From Algoriphagus sp. (GTDB lineage: Bacteria; Bacteroidota; Bacteroidia; Cytophagales; Cyclobacteriaceae), in assembly GCF_030694375.1 (NCBI RefSeq), contig NZ_JAUXYL010000020.1, forward strand, positions 434,001-498,000: a DNA stretch of 64,000 nucleotides, written 5' to 3'. Each line of letters starts with the position of its first letter. Position 1 is the stretch's first letter. The position numbers and the translations under genes are program-made. Of the stretch, positions 9,268-20,243 are shown piece after piece. Below the pieces are notes generated by a model. It searched no databases. It had not been told where the DNA came from and worked only from the letters and a program-made list of their open reading frames with translations.

Positions 9268-10341
9268 ATGATTTCTTCCGAACTAATTAATTCTATCTGG
9301 GCCCCAAAAGCTGAACAACTCGGTTTTCTAAGCCCTGAAATGTTGGACCTGATTTACCTTGAAAAGTGGTTTAAACTTTTCGTTCCAAAGGAAATGGACG
9401 GACTGGGATTGACACTGCCGGAAGCATTGCTTTTGGAGGAAGAAATCGCCCGGCTCGATGCCAGTCTCGGATGGACGGTCACCCTTTGCGCAGGAGCTGG
9501 CTGGTTTGTGGGATTTTTGGATAAAGAACTCTCTCAAGAGGTTTTTTCCGACCCTAAAGTTTGTTTGGCCGGAAGTGGTTTTGTAGGCGGAAAAGCCAAT
9601 CGGCTGGGGGATACTTATCAAATCGAAGGGAGCTGGACCTATGCCTCAGGGGCTCTGCACGCCACACATTTTACAGCGAATTGTGAGATTTTGGAAAACG
9701 GCAATCCGATTTTGGACAAAAAGGGAAACCCGCTTGTCAAGGCTTTTATCCTGAAAAAAGAAGAGGTGGAAATCCTTGATGGATGGACTTACATGGGTAT
9801 GGTCGCCACGGGCAGTCATGCATTCAAAGCCGAGAATCTGAGCGTGCCAATAAACAGAATATTCGAACTTCTACCCGCACAAGTAAGCAGAGATGAGCCC
9901 GTCTACCGCTATCCTTTTTTGCAATTTGCAGAGGCTACTTTGGCAGTGAACCTTTTGGGAATTACTGAGCATTTGCAAGAACTGATTCGGGAGGCGTTTT
10001 GGAAACGAAATGCTTATAGGAATTTTGCTCCAAAGCAGCTGAAGTATGCCAAAAAGATGGAAAATAAGACGGCTGAAAAACTGGAGTCTGTCCGAAAGAA
10101 GTTTTACAGGCAAGTTGAATCCTCTTGGGTAGAACTCGTAAAGAAGGGGGAAATCTCTAAAAAAAACCTGAAAGAAGTCAGCCTTGCCAGCCGAAAACTC
10201 ACTCAAATCTGCCGCGATGTAAATGCCCGAATGTATCCATTAGCTGGTTTGGAAGCTGCCAAAACCCATACTGAACTCAATCGGGTTTGGCGAGACTTTA
10301 ATACGGTCAGTCAACATGCCTTGTTGACTTTTCCTTTTTGA
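9268..10341 (+). CDS. Acyl-CoA dehydrogenase-like flavoprotein
   Basis: 357 aa. It opens with an N-terminal helical acyl-CoA dehydrogenase domain (WFKLFVPKEMDGLGLTLPEA, EEEIARLDASLGW), then the beta-barrel section (GSWTYASGALHATHFTANCE, about residues 120-150) and a C-terminal helical bundle ending HTELNRVWRDFNTVSQHALL, where a histidine sits as in HpaC/DszC-like group D flavin monooxygenases. It is therefore either an acyl-CoA dehydrogenase or a flavin-dependent monooxygenase of that fold; I lean to an uncharacterised ACAD-fold enzyme because the usual catalytic glutamate is not evident. It is a cytoplasmic single gene, convergent with the next one. Confidence 0.75.
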   Translation: MISSELINSIWAPKAEQLGFLSPEMLDLIYLEKWFKLFVPKEMDGLGLTLPEALLLEEEIARLDASLGWTVTLCAGAGWFVGFLDKELSQEVFSDPKVCLAGSGFVGGKANRLGDTYQIEGSWTYASGALHATHFTANCEILENGNPILDKKGNPLVKAFILKKEEVEILDGWTYMGMVATGSHAFKAENLSVPINRIFELLPAQVSRDEPVYRYPFLQFAEATLAVNLLGITEHLQELIREAFWKRNAYRNFAPKQLKYAKKMENKTAEKLESVRKKFYRQVESSWVELVKKGEISKKNLKEVSLASRKLTQICRDVNARMYPLAGLEAAKTHTELNRVWRDFNTVSQHALLTFPF

Positions 10342-10394
10342 AAAACACTTCCAGGGATCACTTCGAACTTAACATAGAAGGGCTTTTCTAATTG

Positions 10395-10955
10395 CTACCT
10401 GTATTTGTCATTCAAGCCTATGCCTTCTTTGATCATGGGGATGATCTTCTCAATTCTGGCAAATTGGGTTGCCTCTCGCTTGGCAGTGACAAGGTACTCC
10501 ACATATTCTTTTTGCTTGAATGGAGGCAGTGCATCAAAAGCAAGTTTCAGCGATTCTTCCTTTTCCAGTTTTTCCTGAAGAATGGAAGGAATTTCCAAAT
10601 CAGCAGATTTCTCAGGTTTCCAGACTTTGCCCGCTTCTTCATTTTGGATTGCCTCCCGGAGGTAGTTTAAAATTTCTCCTTCATCTATTTCTCCCAAAGA
10701 TTCAAATCTCCAGTGTCTCATGGCTTTGGTTTTTCCTTCTTGGGCATTGATCAAAACCTTCAAAGGATCAGAAAGGAATACCCCGTTGTAGAACCAAAGG
10801 CAAAAATGATTTTTGAAACCTATCGCCCCCACCACATTTTTCCCACGGTGTGTATAGACTCTTGTTCCCCATTTGGTAGCAGGTTCCAGTCCGGTTTTTT
10901 CAATTATAGTTTGAAGGACTTGAATCTCTTCAGTCCAAAGCTCTTCTCGGTTCAT
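10395..10955 (-). CDS. YdeI/OmpD-associated family protein with DUF1801 domain
   Basis: 186 aa. The N-terminal DUF1801-like part (EELWTEEIQVLQTIIEKTGL ... WGTRVYTHRGKNVVGAIGFK ... CLWFYNGVFL) has the YdhG-like fold. The C-terminal part (LEIPSILQEKLEKEESLKLA ... LPPFKQKEYVEYLVTAKREA ... ARIEKIIPMIKEG) matches the OmdA/bacteriocin-protection C-terminal domain, with the conserved K-REATQ-ARI-KI pattern. The fused arrangement is common in Bacteroidota. The biochemical function is unknown; 'bacteriocin protection' is an inherited label with little support. The start at 10955 is the first ATG, preceded by a purine-rich stretch. Confidence 0.82.
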   Translation of the reverse strand: MNREELWTEEIQVLQTIIEKTGLEPATKWGTRVYTHRGKNVVGAIGFKNHFCLWFYNGVFLSDPLKVLINAQEGKTKAMRHWRFESLGEIDEGEILNYLREAIQNEEAGKVWKPEKSADLEIPSILQEKLEKEESLKLAFDALPPFKQKEYVEYLVTAKREATQFARIEKIIPMIKEGIGLNDKYR

Positions 10956-11148
10956 GGAGTTTCGGTTTAATTAATGATCAAAATGCTGGTATGGAAAGAT
11001 ACTAAATATAAGGTTTTTAGGGGTTTTCTGCTCAGTATTCCAGTCTAACAGGGGAGTTTTAAGCGTTGATTTCTTAGGGTATTGTGCCTTGGAAAAATTG
11101 TTTTCATGACAAGAGTCATAGTTTTTATCAATGGAAAAAATATTTTAA

Positions 11149-13422
<2,274 letters not shown>

Positions 13423-13449
13423 AGCCGATTTCCGGAAGTTTATTTAAGA

Positions 13450-13478
13450 AGCGGTTCCAATTTGGAACCGCTTTTTTA
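13450..13478 (+). terminator. katG terminator
   Basis: Stem GCGGTTCC / GGAACCGC (13451-13458 with 13464-13471), 5-nt loop, then a run of six T. It begins 28 bp downstream of the katG stop. Confidence 0.85.
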
Positions 13479-13484
13479 TTTTCA

Positions 13485-13523
13485 TGTATATCCGCTTTTT
13501 TACCAGTAACCTTAATTAATAAG
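13485..13523 (+). repeat. Dispersed repeat fragment, partner at 46223
   Basis: The stretch TGTATATCCGCTTTTTTACC with its flank AGTAACCTTAATTAATAAG resembles 46223-46261 (TGTATATCCGCTTTCATACC, then AGTAGCCAAATAAATTAAG). The shared sequence lies outside genes in both places. Downstream, at about 13550-13563, is a GC-rich palindrome TCCGCCGCGGCGGA. Both suggest small dispersed elements between katG and the NusG-like gene. Confidence 0.5.
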
Positions 13524-13676
13524 AAAATTGACTAAAAACGCTTGAATCTTTCCGCCGCGGCGGATCGGTCTTCGGTCATCAGGCATCCGACCCACTGACC
13601 AAAGGAATAAGGCTAACTGGCATCATTGCAGATAATCATATTTATTTTTCTCCAATCACTTCCAGCAAGGTTTTTG

Positions 13677-13684
13677 TATTTTTG
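13677..13684 (+). promoter_or_regulatory. Likely -7 box (TATTTTTG) of the NusG-like gene
   Basis: TATTTTTG fits the Bacteroidota -7 consensus TAnnTTTG exactly and ends 27 bp before the ATG at 13711, a leader length like the metal-efflux genes in this window. A clear -33 TTG is not seen at the usual spacing, so the site could be activator-dependent or a chance match. Confidence 0.45.
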
Positions 13685-13710
13685 CATTTCCCAAAAATTG
13701 GATTTTAGAG

Positions 13711-14241
13711 ATGGTGGATTTGAAATGGTATGTGATGTACACCACATCGCGTTCCGAAAAGAAAGTAGCAGACAGACTTACAGAAAGGGGCTGGGATGTC
13801 TACCTTCCGATCGTAGAGGAACTTAGGCAATGGTCTGACCGCAAAAAAAAGGTACAACGTCCATTATTTAATGGATATGTTTTTGTCAAAACAGAGCGAA
13901 GTAAACTTTGGGAATGTCTCCAAGTGCCTGGAGCAGTGAAGTTTGTTCATTTCTCAGGGCATCATGCAACAATCCGGGATGAGGAATTAGAACTTATTCA
14001 GCGCGTGGTTACTACAGGAGTGGCAGTCGAAACAGATGGATCAGAAATAAGTCCTGGGGAAAAAGTCAAAGTCATAGGTGGTCCACTTCAGGATATGGTT
14101 GGGGAATGTATTGAAAAAGGAAATAAAGACTACTTCCTGATAAGAATCCCGGGAATTATGCAAAACATGATGATAACCATCGAAAGGAAATTTTTGCAGG
14201 TTATTGAAAGCCAAAAGGCCGAAAACTTATCCACTCGCTGA
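13711..14241 (+). CDS. UpxY/RfaH-like NusG paralogue (transcription antiterminator)
   Basis: 176 aa. The NusG N-terminal domain (KWYVMYTTSRSEKKVADRLT ... YLPIVEELRQWSDRKKKVQR ... PLFNGYVFVK, residues 5-65) binds RNA polymerase. The C-terminal KOW region (about 118-165) keeps GEKVKVIGGPLQDMVGECI. Compared with housekeeping NusG it is of the specialised UpxY/LoaP/RfaH type, which normally is the first gene of a capsule or polysaccharide operon. Here it stands alone: the next gene is convergent (xseB) and no polysaccharide genes follow. It therefore either acts in trans on a distant operon or is left over from one. No JUMPstart/ops-like element was recognised upstream. Confidence 0.87.
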   Translation: MVDLKWYVMYTTSRSEKKVADRLTERGWDVYLPIVEELRQWSDRKKKVQRPLFNGYVFVKTERSKLWECLQVPGAVKFVHFSGHHATIRDEELELIQRVVTTGVAVETDGSEISPGEKVKVIGGPLQDMVGECIEKGNKDYFLIRIPGIMQNMMITIERKFLQVIESQKAENLSTR

Positions 14242-14275
14242 AACGGATAGATTACTCCTTGTTCTTTGACACTGA

Positions 14276-14464
14276 TCAGGCCCCTTCAAAGGCGGCCTGA
14301 ATATCAGATTCTGTAGCTTTCAGTTTGGTTTTGCAGTGCTTCACCAGTTCTGCCGCCTCTTTGACTAAGTTGGAAAGTTCATCCACTGATTTGTTTCCTT
14401 CTTCAAGTTGCAGAAGAATGGTTTCCAGTCGTATCATGGCCTCGGAATAGCTTTGATCTTTCAT
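14276..14464 (-). CDS. xseB: Exodeoxyribonuclease VII small subunit
   Basis: 62 aa, normal length for XseB. The sequence SYSEAMIRLETILLQLEEGN matches the family's N-terminal helix and PLEEGxxxLEEL-like pattern, followed by LVKEAAELVKHCKTKLKATE. It binds XseA in several copies to make the single-strand-specific exonuclease. Its ATG overlaps the xseA stop by four bases, giving translational coupling. The gene ends convergently with the NusG-like gene, 34 bp away. Confidence 0.93.
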   Translation of the reverse strand: MKDQSYSEAMIRLETILLQLEEGNKSVDELSNLVKEAAELVKHCKTKLKATESDIQAAFEGA

Positions 14465-15768
14465 TTTTGCTTGATTTCAGTGATTGTACTGCTTATTTTT
14501 TGATTTTGTGTAAAGGTCTCAATTTGATCTCCGGCCTTCGCTTCAACCAAATGAATGGGCTTACCCTCCAGTTCGGTTCGGGAATAGCCTCTTTTCAGAA
14601 TTGAATCGGGATCGAGCTGCCGTAGAAGTGTTTCCTGACTGGCCAGCTTTTCAATTTGCTTCATCAAAAAGGCATTCAAACTTCGTTTTAGGCCTTTTTC
14701 CAATGTTTCCAGGTTATATGTCTGAATCTTAACTTGGTTTTTTGAAGCGCTTTCTATCCGGTTTGCCCGATTTTTTATCTTTTCGATTTCCAGCGAGATC
14801 CGGTTTTTGGAAAGTGATTTTGCCCGAAGCGCATAGTGATGAATTTTATTTTCCTCCTCTCGCAGCTGCTGCCGGGTCGATCTGTCCAGTCGTTGGAGCA
14901 TCATGATGAGATTTTCCTCAAATTCCCGAAATCCGGACAATATAAACTCCGCTACGGCAGTGGGAGTCTTTAGACGGGTGTGAGCTACCAAATCCGCCAC
15001 GGTCTCATCCCGCTCATGCCCAATTCCGGTGAAAACAGGCAAGGGGAAATTTGCAATTGCTGCCCCCAATCGATATTCATCAAAACAGTCCAAATCCAGC
15101 TGAGCTCCGCCGCCACGGATGATCACCACTGCCTCGATGTCCAATCCATTTATTTCAGACTTCACCTTTTCAAGGGCCGAAAGCAAACTTCCTACTGCCT
15201 CATTGCCCTGCATCAGCGAATTGAACAGCTTATGATAAACTTTGTACCCATAGCTGTTCTTTTCAATCTGATTTACAAAATCACCATACCCCGCTGCCGT
15301 TGCACTGGAAATAATGGCGATTCTTTGAACAACTGCCGGAAGTTGAAACCTTCCGTTGAGTTGAATCAGTCCCTCGCGCGTTAGCCGATCAATGGTTTCT
15401 TGACGTAGCCTTGCCCGTTCCCCCAAAGAGAATGAAGGGTCAATATCCTTCACATTGATGCTCAGCCCATATACCGGGTGGTAAGTTACAGCTACCTGAG
15501 CAAGTACTTTCATCCCGTTTTTCAGGCTGATTCCGGTGACGGATTCAAATTTTGCCGCAACAGATCGGTAAGTGAACTGCCACAGATTTGCGCGAATTTT
15601 GGCTAAAATCTGGTTCCCCTGCTTTTCAACCAACTCAAAATACACATGTCCCTGTGGGGCTTGCCGAAAATCTGATAATTCTCCCACCACCCAATAGACA
15701 GGCTCGAGTTCTTGCTCCAGAGTCAGCCGGATTTGCTCGGTCAATTGGGAAATGGATAGCGGCGACAT
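14461..15768 (-). CDS. xseA: Exodeoxyribonuclease VII large subunit
   Basis: 435 aa. N-terminal OB-fold (VYWVVGELSDFRQAPQGHVY, residues about 23-42), then the catalytic domain with IAIISSATAAGYGDFVNQI, VVIIRGGGAQLDLDCFDEY and the GIGHERDETVADLVAHTRLK motif characteristic of XseA, a long coiled-coil region (about 280-390) and the C-terminal GYSRTELEGKPI segment. With XseB it degrades single-stranded DNA in both directions to short oligonucleotides. It starts 7 bp after the dapA stop and overlaps xseB, so dapA-xseA-xseB reads as one operon. Confidence 0.96.
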   Translation of the reverse strand: MSPLSISQLTEQIRLTLEQELEPVYWVVGELSDFRQAPQGHVYFELVEKQGNQILAKIRANLWQFTYRSVAAKFESVTGISLKNGMKVLAQVAVTYHPVYGLSINVKDIDPSFSLGERARLRQETIDRLTREGLIQLNGRFQLPAVVQRIAIISSATAAGYGDFVNQIEKNSYGYKVYHKLFNSLMQGNEAVGSLLSALEKVKSEINGLDIEAVVIIRGGGAQLDLDCFDEYRLGAAIANFPLPVFTGIGHERDETVADLVAHTRLKTPTAVAEFILSGFREFEENLIMMLQRLDRSTRQQLREEENKIHHYALRAKSLSKNRISLEIEKIKNRANRIESASKNQVKIQTYNLETLEKGLKRSLNAFLMKQIEKLASQETLLRQLDPDSILKRGYSRTELEGKPIHLVEAKAGDQIETFTQNQKISSTITEIKQK

Positions 15769-15775
15769 GCTTGGC

Positions 15776-16636
15776 TTAGTTTTGGAAAGCCGCCTTGATC
15801 TTGTTGTTAAGATCTAAACTTGCTCTGAGCATTGGAAGACGAACCTGATCACTCTCGATGATACCCATGTGGAAGAGAAGATTTTTGACCCCTACAGGAT
15901 TTCCCTCCACATACATCAGGCTATTCATTTCTAACAAGGAAAATGTCACTGCCAGTGAGTCTTCCTCCTTACCATGGGTCAGTATTCTGAATTTCTCAGG
16001 AAATGCATTGGCCATCACTGAAATAACGCCGCTTCCTCCTATTCCCATCAAAGCTTTGGTAAGGATGTCATCACCTGAAAGCAGTAAAAAGTCTTTAGGC
16101 ATGACCGAGGCGATTTGCATGCACTGTTCCAGATTGCCACTTGCTTCCTTCATCGCGACAATATTCGGATGATGCGAAAGCTTTAGCGTGGTGGCCGCTG
16201 TCATATTTGACATGGTTCGGCCCGGAATATTGTAAAGAACTACCGGGACAGGAGAAGCCTCTGCAATGGCGCTGTAATGGGCGATGATCCCTTCCTGACT
16301 TGGTTTGTTATAGTAGGGACTCACGGAAAGAATGGCCGCTACACCATAGAAATCAGTGTTTTTGATTTCATTCACTACCGAATGTGTATTATTCCCTCCG
16401 ATTCCCAGCATCACAGGCACCCGCCCGGCATTGTGTTCCAGGCAAGCTTTGAGCACTTGTTTCTTTTCAGATGAAGTCAAAGTGGTAGCTTCTCCGGTAG
16501 TGCCAAGGACCACGAGATAATCCACTCCGCCGGATATAACATGGTCGATCAGTTTCTTCAGACTTGCAAAGTCGATAGATTGATCGTCATGAAATGGTGT
16601 TACGAGTGCTACTCCGGTGCCTTTGAATGCGTTCAT
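15776..16636 (-). CDS. dapA: 4-hydroxy-tetrahydrodipicolinate synthase
   Basis: 286 aa. Condenses pyruvate with aspartate semialdehyde in lysine/diaminopimelate synthesis. TIM barrel with VVLGTTGEATTL (Thr46-Thr47 of the catalytic triad), YNIPGRT with Tyr135 and the Schiff-base Lys163 in AMKEASGNLEQC. The residues are complete, so it should be active. It is the first gene of the dapA-xseA-xseB unit; the combination is genomic packing rather than a pathway link. Confidence 0.95.
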   Translation of the reverse strand: MNAFKGTGVALVTPFHDDQSIDFASLKKLIDHVISGGVDYLVVLGTTGEATTLTSSEKKQVLKACLEHNAGRVPVMLGIGGNNTHSVVNEIKNTDFYGVAAILSVSPYYNKPSQEGIIAHYSAIAEASPVPVVLYNIPGRTMSNMTAATTLKLSHHPNIVAMKEASGNLEQCMQIASVMPKDFLLLSGDDILTKALMGIGGSGVISVMANAFPEKFRILTHGKEEDSLAVTFSLLEMNSLMYVEGNPVGVKNLLFHMGIIESDQVRLPMLRASLDLNNKIKAAFQN

Positions 16637-16802
16637 TTTTAGCTGATTTTAAGGCAGCAAAGATAAGGTCTTGGATGGTTTTTAGAGCCCATTTATCCAA
16701 AAATCAGGAAAAAGAGAGGGCTTAAGGATTATTTCAGGTCTGGTCTTGTATTTTGAAAAGGAGATAGGCTATCCTTATCCGATTTATCTGAGATTAGCTC
16801 TT

Positions 16803-16925
16803 ATGATTCGTGATGGACTGTTTCGCCGGATGACTGAACAGGCACAAGAGTTTTTAAAGCCAGATCATTTGGAAATCGAGTCCGCCGGGGCGAATTCACA
16901 CCAGAGGAATTTTAATAATGCTTGA
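16803..16925 (+). pseudogene. Possible decayed fragment of a low-molecular-weight phosphatase/ArsC
   Basis: The roughly 300-bp gap between dapA and the antiporter gene holds a 40-codon open stretch. Its part RRMTEQAQEFLKP followed by LEIESAGANSH resembles the start of LMW protein-tyrosine-phosphatase-fold arsenate reductases, where CRSQMAEGFL is followed about ten residues later by SAGTEPH. The catalytic Cys and Arg of the P-loop are absent (DGLFRR instead of NSCRSQ) and nothing of the rest of the gene follows. I read it as a short relic; chance similarity is possible. Confidence 0.35.
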
Positions 16926-16934
16926 TTTGGGATT

Positions 16935-19277
16935 TCAGTAGCCTTGTTCAGGTAATTTTCTTTTGAGCCTTGTGGCGCTCGCCTCTACTTTGAATTTTTC
17001 AGGATTCTTCTCCGCCAAAATCAATACAGATGGAATATCCGAAAGCCAATCTTTTTTACTTTCCACTAATTTTTTCCAGCTTTTGAACGAAATGACCATC
17101 AAATCCTGTGATTTCAAAAATTCTGGATTAAGGTAGTTTTCCGGTCTAAGTTGAATATGATGTGGAGCCACATGTTCAATGGCTCGGATAGCTTCTTTGA
17201 TTTCCGGTCTGCTTTTTACTTGATCCCCGGTGTCGATCAAAGTGATTTGGGCACCGGAATTATTGATCCATTTTTGAGCGTATTGTACCAAGAAGTCATC
17301 CTTTGATGATATAATGGGAATGAATATCCGGTCGGCTTGCTTGAATCCCTTGTCTATCCATACTCCGACCGGCACCTGAGAAGTTCGAATAATGCTTCTT
17401 GTCATTTCATCAAAGGGGAGGTTTTCGAAAAGATTTTCCTTCCCGGTAACCTGATTTAAGATTCTGTCAGGACTTATAATGCGTGTCGTAAAGCCCAAAA
17501 CTTTGCCCAATAAACTTCCCTCAAAGATTGACTGCCCCACCCCTATAAGCAGAAGATCATAATTCCCTTTGTTCGCCACCTCGATGATGTCTTCTTCGAT
17601 GCCGGAGGAGGCTTTGAATAATGTAGTAACTTTTTGATTTAATTGATGCGCTTCATGGATGACGGGGCCGAAACTCTCCCGCTCATAAGCCGCTTGATTA
17701 AAGTAATTCAGTTCATCCACAGGACTTAGGTGCATCGCTGTGATGGAAGCATTTCCGTTGAGTTTACTGATCAGACTGTGAGCCAACCGGACAAGGGATC
17801 TTCCACGCTCGGGATGACCAAACGAGACCAAAATGCGATAGTTACTTTTCTGTATGATCTCCTGCGGGATTAGAGAGGGTTTGGAACGGAATGACCAATT
17901 GATCAGGTCAAGGGCCGGGCCAGTCATAAAGGTGGTCACCAGTGCCATGATCACCATCATGGCAAAAATCTCCGGAGTCAATACGCCCAAGTCATAGCCG
18001 ATATTGAGGACTACCAGTTCCATCAGTCCACGTGTGTTCATCAGGGCTCCGATGGTGAGGCTGTCCTTCCAGTTTTGTCCTACAAATCGGGCCGCGATGG
18101 CACTCCCGACAAATTTCCCCACGACGGCTACCACTATGATCATTCCTGTCACCTTCCAAAGATAAAGGTCATTTAACAGGCCAATTTCTGTACGCAATCC
18201 CGTGTAAACAAAGAATAGGGGGAGCAGAAGAACGAGAGAAACATCTTCCACTTTTTCAATAAAAATGTTTCTGAATTTTGTGTTTTCCGGCATGATGGCA
18301 CCCGCCATAAACGCCCCGAAAAGCGCATGGATCCCAATCACCTCAGTGGCGTAGGCCGAAATGATCAGGGTAAGGAAAAAAATTGCTACAATCGGCTTGC
18401 TGAGATTCTCCCGGGAGGTGTGCAGATCACCAATTCGCTTTAGAAAAGGCCGGACTAGCTTGATCATTACAAACACATAGGCCACAGCCAAACCGATCAC
18501 ATATAGTGAACTTACGAATGAACCAGCTTTCACAATCGCAATTACTGCTGCCAATAGGCACCAAGCGGTGATGTCATCGGCTGCTGCACAGGTGATCACT
18601 ATTGTTCCCAATCGGGTTTTTTGCAGGCCTCTCTCCTGAACTATCCGAGCCAATACCGGAAACGCGGTGATGCTCATGGCAATCCCTAAAAATAACCCGA
18701 AAGACAAAAACTCAACACCGATTGGCGCAAATGAAGTGTAAATGAAATATGCCAGCCCAATTCCCAAGGTAAAAGGAATGACAATACTGGCATGGCTGAT
18801 GACTACGGCATCGTCTGCTTTATTTCGGAGCACTTTCAAATCCAGCTCCATGCCAATGACAAACATGAATAGAATCAGTCCGATTTGACTGAGAAACTGG
18901 AGATTACCCAGAGATTCAATCGGGAAAAGAGCCAGAGAAAATTGTGGAAATACCCAGCCCAAAAGCGATGGGCCTAATACAATTCCCGCGATGATTTCTC
19001 CGATGACAGTAGGCTGACCGATTTTCTTACTGAGCCATCCAAAAACCCTCGCTACCATGATTATTGTCACGATTTGGGCTAAGAGAATAGCCAAAGGATG
19101 GGTTAAGTTGTGTGACATGGAATCAACAAATTCCTGCCACTGACTGGTTTCATTTTGTGAAATCCTGATTTTCCGCCCCACTTCAAGAATCTTGCCCTTG
19201 ATGGAAATGGTGTACATCAATCCGGAAAATACCCCGATAATCAAGACGTAAAAAATTGCATTCCGGTGCTTTCCCAT
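16935..19277 (-). CDS. CPA2-type cation:proton antiporter with C-terminal universal-stress domain
   Basis: 780 aa. An N-terminal TM (about 8-27) and linker are followed by about 12 TM helices of the Na_H_Exchanger fold (about 60-450), including GQPTVIGEIIAGIVLGPSLL, LFMFVIGMELDLKVLR and the AAADDITAW ion-binding motif with a DD pair. Residues about 485-770 form a cytoplasmic region starting NYRILVSFGHPERGRSLVRL that looks like one or two UspA-type domains, which commonly bind nucleotides. It probably exchanges K+ or Na+ for H+. It is transcribed toward dapA with no partner gene. Confidence 0.88.
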   Translation of the reverse strand: MGKHRNAIFYVLIIGVFSGLMYTISIKGKILEVGRKIRISQNETSQWQEFVDSMSHNLTHPLAILLAQIVTIIMVARVFGWLSKKIGQPTVIGEIIAGIVLGPSLLGWVFPQFSLALFPIESLGNLQFLSQIGLILFMFVIGMELDLKVLRNKADDAVVISHASIVIPFTLGIGLAYFIYTSFAPIGVEFLSFGLFLGIAMSITAFPVLARIVQERGLQKTRLGTIVITCAAADDITAWCLLAAVIAIVKAGSFVSSLYVIGLAVAYVFVMIKLVRPFLKRIGDLHTSRENLSKPIVAIFFLTLIISAYATEVIGIHALFGAFMAGAIMPENTKFRNIFIEKVEDVSLVLLLPLFFVYTGLRTEIGLLNDLYLWKVTGMIIVVAVVGKFVGSAIAARFVGQNWKDSLTIGALMNTRGLMELVVLNIGYDLGVLTPEIFAMMVIMALVTTFMTGPALDLINWSFRSKPSLIPQEIIQKSNYRILVSFGHPERGRSLVRLAHSLISKLNGNASITAMHLSPVDELNYFNQAAYERESFGPVIHEAHQLNQKVTTLFKASSGIEEDIIEVANKGNYDLLLIGVGQSIFEGSLLGKVLGFTTRIISPDRILNQVTGKENLFENLPFDEMTRSIIRTSQVPVGVWIDKGFKQADRIFIPIISSKDDFLVQYAQKWINNSGAQITLIDTGDQVKSRPEIKEAIRAIEHVAPHHIQLRPENYLNPEFLKSQDLMVISFKSWKKLVESKKDWLSDIPSVLILAEKNPEKFKVEASATRLKRKLPEQGY

Positions 19278-19523
19278 AAGCTGAGTGATTTATTCATTTG
19301 GTCCGGGTGATGCAGGTATCCTTTCTATCAAGCAGTGTACTTGTCACTGATTTTAATGAAACGATACCTGGCCTGGCTTGGAACAGGCAATCATCCCCGG
19401 GTGTAATCGGCCAATAGACCGTCCAATTCCCCACTAAAGTTGAGCTAATTCAGTGTAAGATTTTATCGGGATGTTGTGATTTGGATCTGAAATGTACCAA
19501 ACCGGGATTTTATTGTAATGAGT

Positions 19524-20243
19524 TCAGTGTTTCATTTTTCTGAGGAAGTCCTCTCGGTAGCGCTCACTCAAATTCAAGACTACAGATTTCCCGGATTTAT
19601 TAGTCAACAGGGTGGTGATCTGATCGTGGGAAAAAAACCTGACCATACTCAGATTGAGAATTTCCTGCTTGTTGATTCTTACAAATGATCCTTCAGGAAG
19701 TGATTTTTGAAGGTTTTCAAATGAAATGTTTTTGAGAAGGAGGGAAGTTCCGTCTTTCAGATTTGCTTCTTTGTCTCTGCTGTCTCCATACGAAGTGCCT
19801 ATCCATGCCAGCTGATCTATTGGGATTAGCGCCTTTCCTTTGTCAGTATTACAGGTGAAAAATCGGGAAGGCTCTTGCCTTGCATTGATCTGAATTCTGG
19901 CTTTGTCGATTGCCTTTTTAAGACGATCAATAGAAACGGGCTTTCGCAGATAGTCCACCGCATTTAAGTCAAATGCTTCTGCAGCATATTCCTTGTAGGC
20001 CGTTGCGAAAATTATTGCCTTGCCCTGCAGAAGGTTTGCGACCTGAAGACCGTCAAACTGGGGCATCTCGATGTCAATGATACAAAGGTCAAAATCCAAG
20101 GATGGAAATTCCTCCAAAAAACGGGAGGGATCAACGAATGATTTTACGACTGAAAGCCCCGGAATCTGCTCACACAACATCTTGAGGTAAGTCAATCCTG
20201 GGAGCTCATCGTCCAGAAGCAGGCATTTAAGCTCCTTTTCCAT
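19524..20243 (-). CDS. LytTR-family response regulator
   Basis: 239 aa. Receiver domain with acidic pair Asp11-Asp12, phospho-acceptor Asp57 in CIIDIEMPQFDG, the conserved threonine in FATAYKEYA and Lys in LRKPVS. The C-terminal LytTR DNA-binding domain spans about 135-235 (ALIPIDQLAWIGT ... GSFVRINKQEILNLSMVRFF). It overlaps the 3' end of the upstream kinase gene by 17 bp, so the two form a translationally coupled pair. Its targets are unknown; LytTR regulators bind direct repeats, but none was recognised at its own locus. Confidence 0.93.
   Translation of the reverse strand: MEKELKCLLLDDELPGLTYLKMLCEQIPGLSVVKSFVDPSRFLEEFPSLDFDLCIIDIEMPQFDGLQVANLLQGKAIIFATAYKEYAAEAFDLNAVDYLRKPVSIDRLKKAIDKARIQINARQEPSRFFTCNTDKGKALIPIDQLAWIGTSYGDSRDKEANLKDGTSLLLKNISFENLQKSLPEGSFVRINKQEILNLSMVRFFSHDQITTLLTNKSGKSVVLNLSERYREDFLRKMKH

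Noticed and set aside
14274..14300. Hairpin CAGGCC...GGCCTG as a bidirectional terminator for xseB and the NusG-like gene
   Set aside because: It lies in the xseB coding end, is imperfect and has no T-tract on either side.
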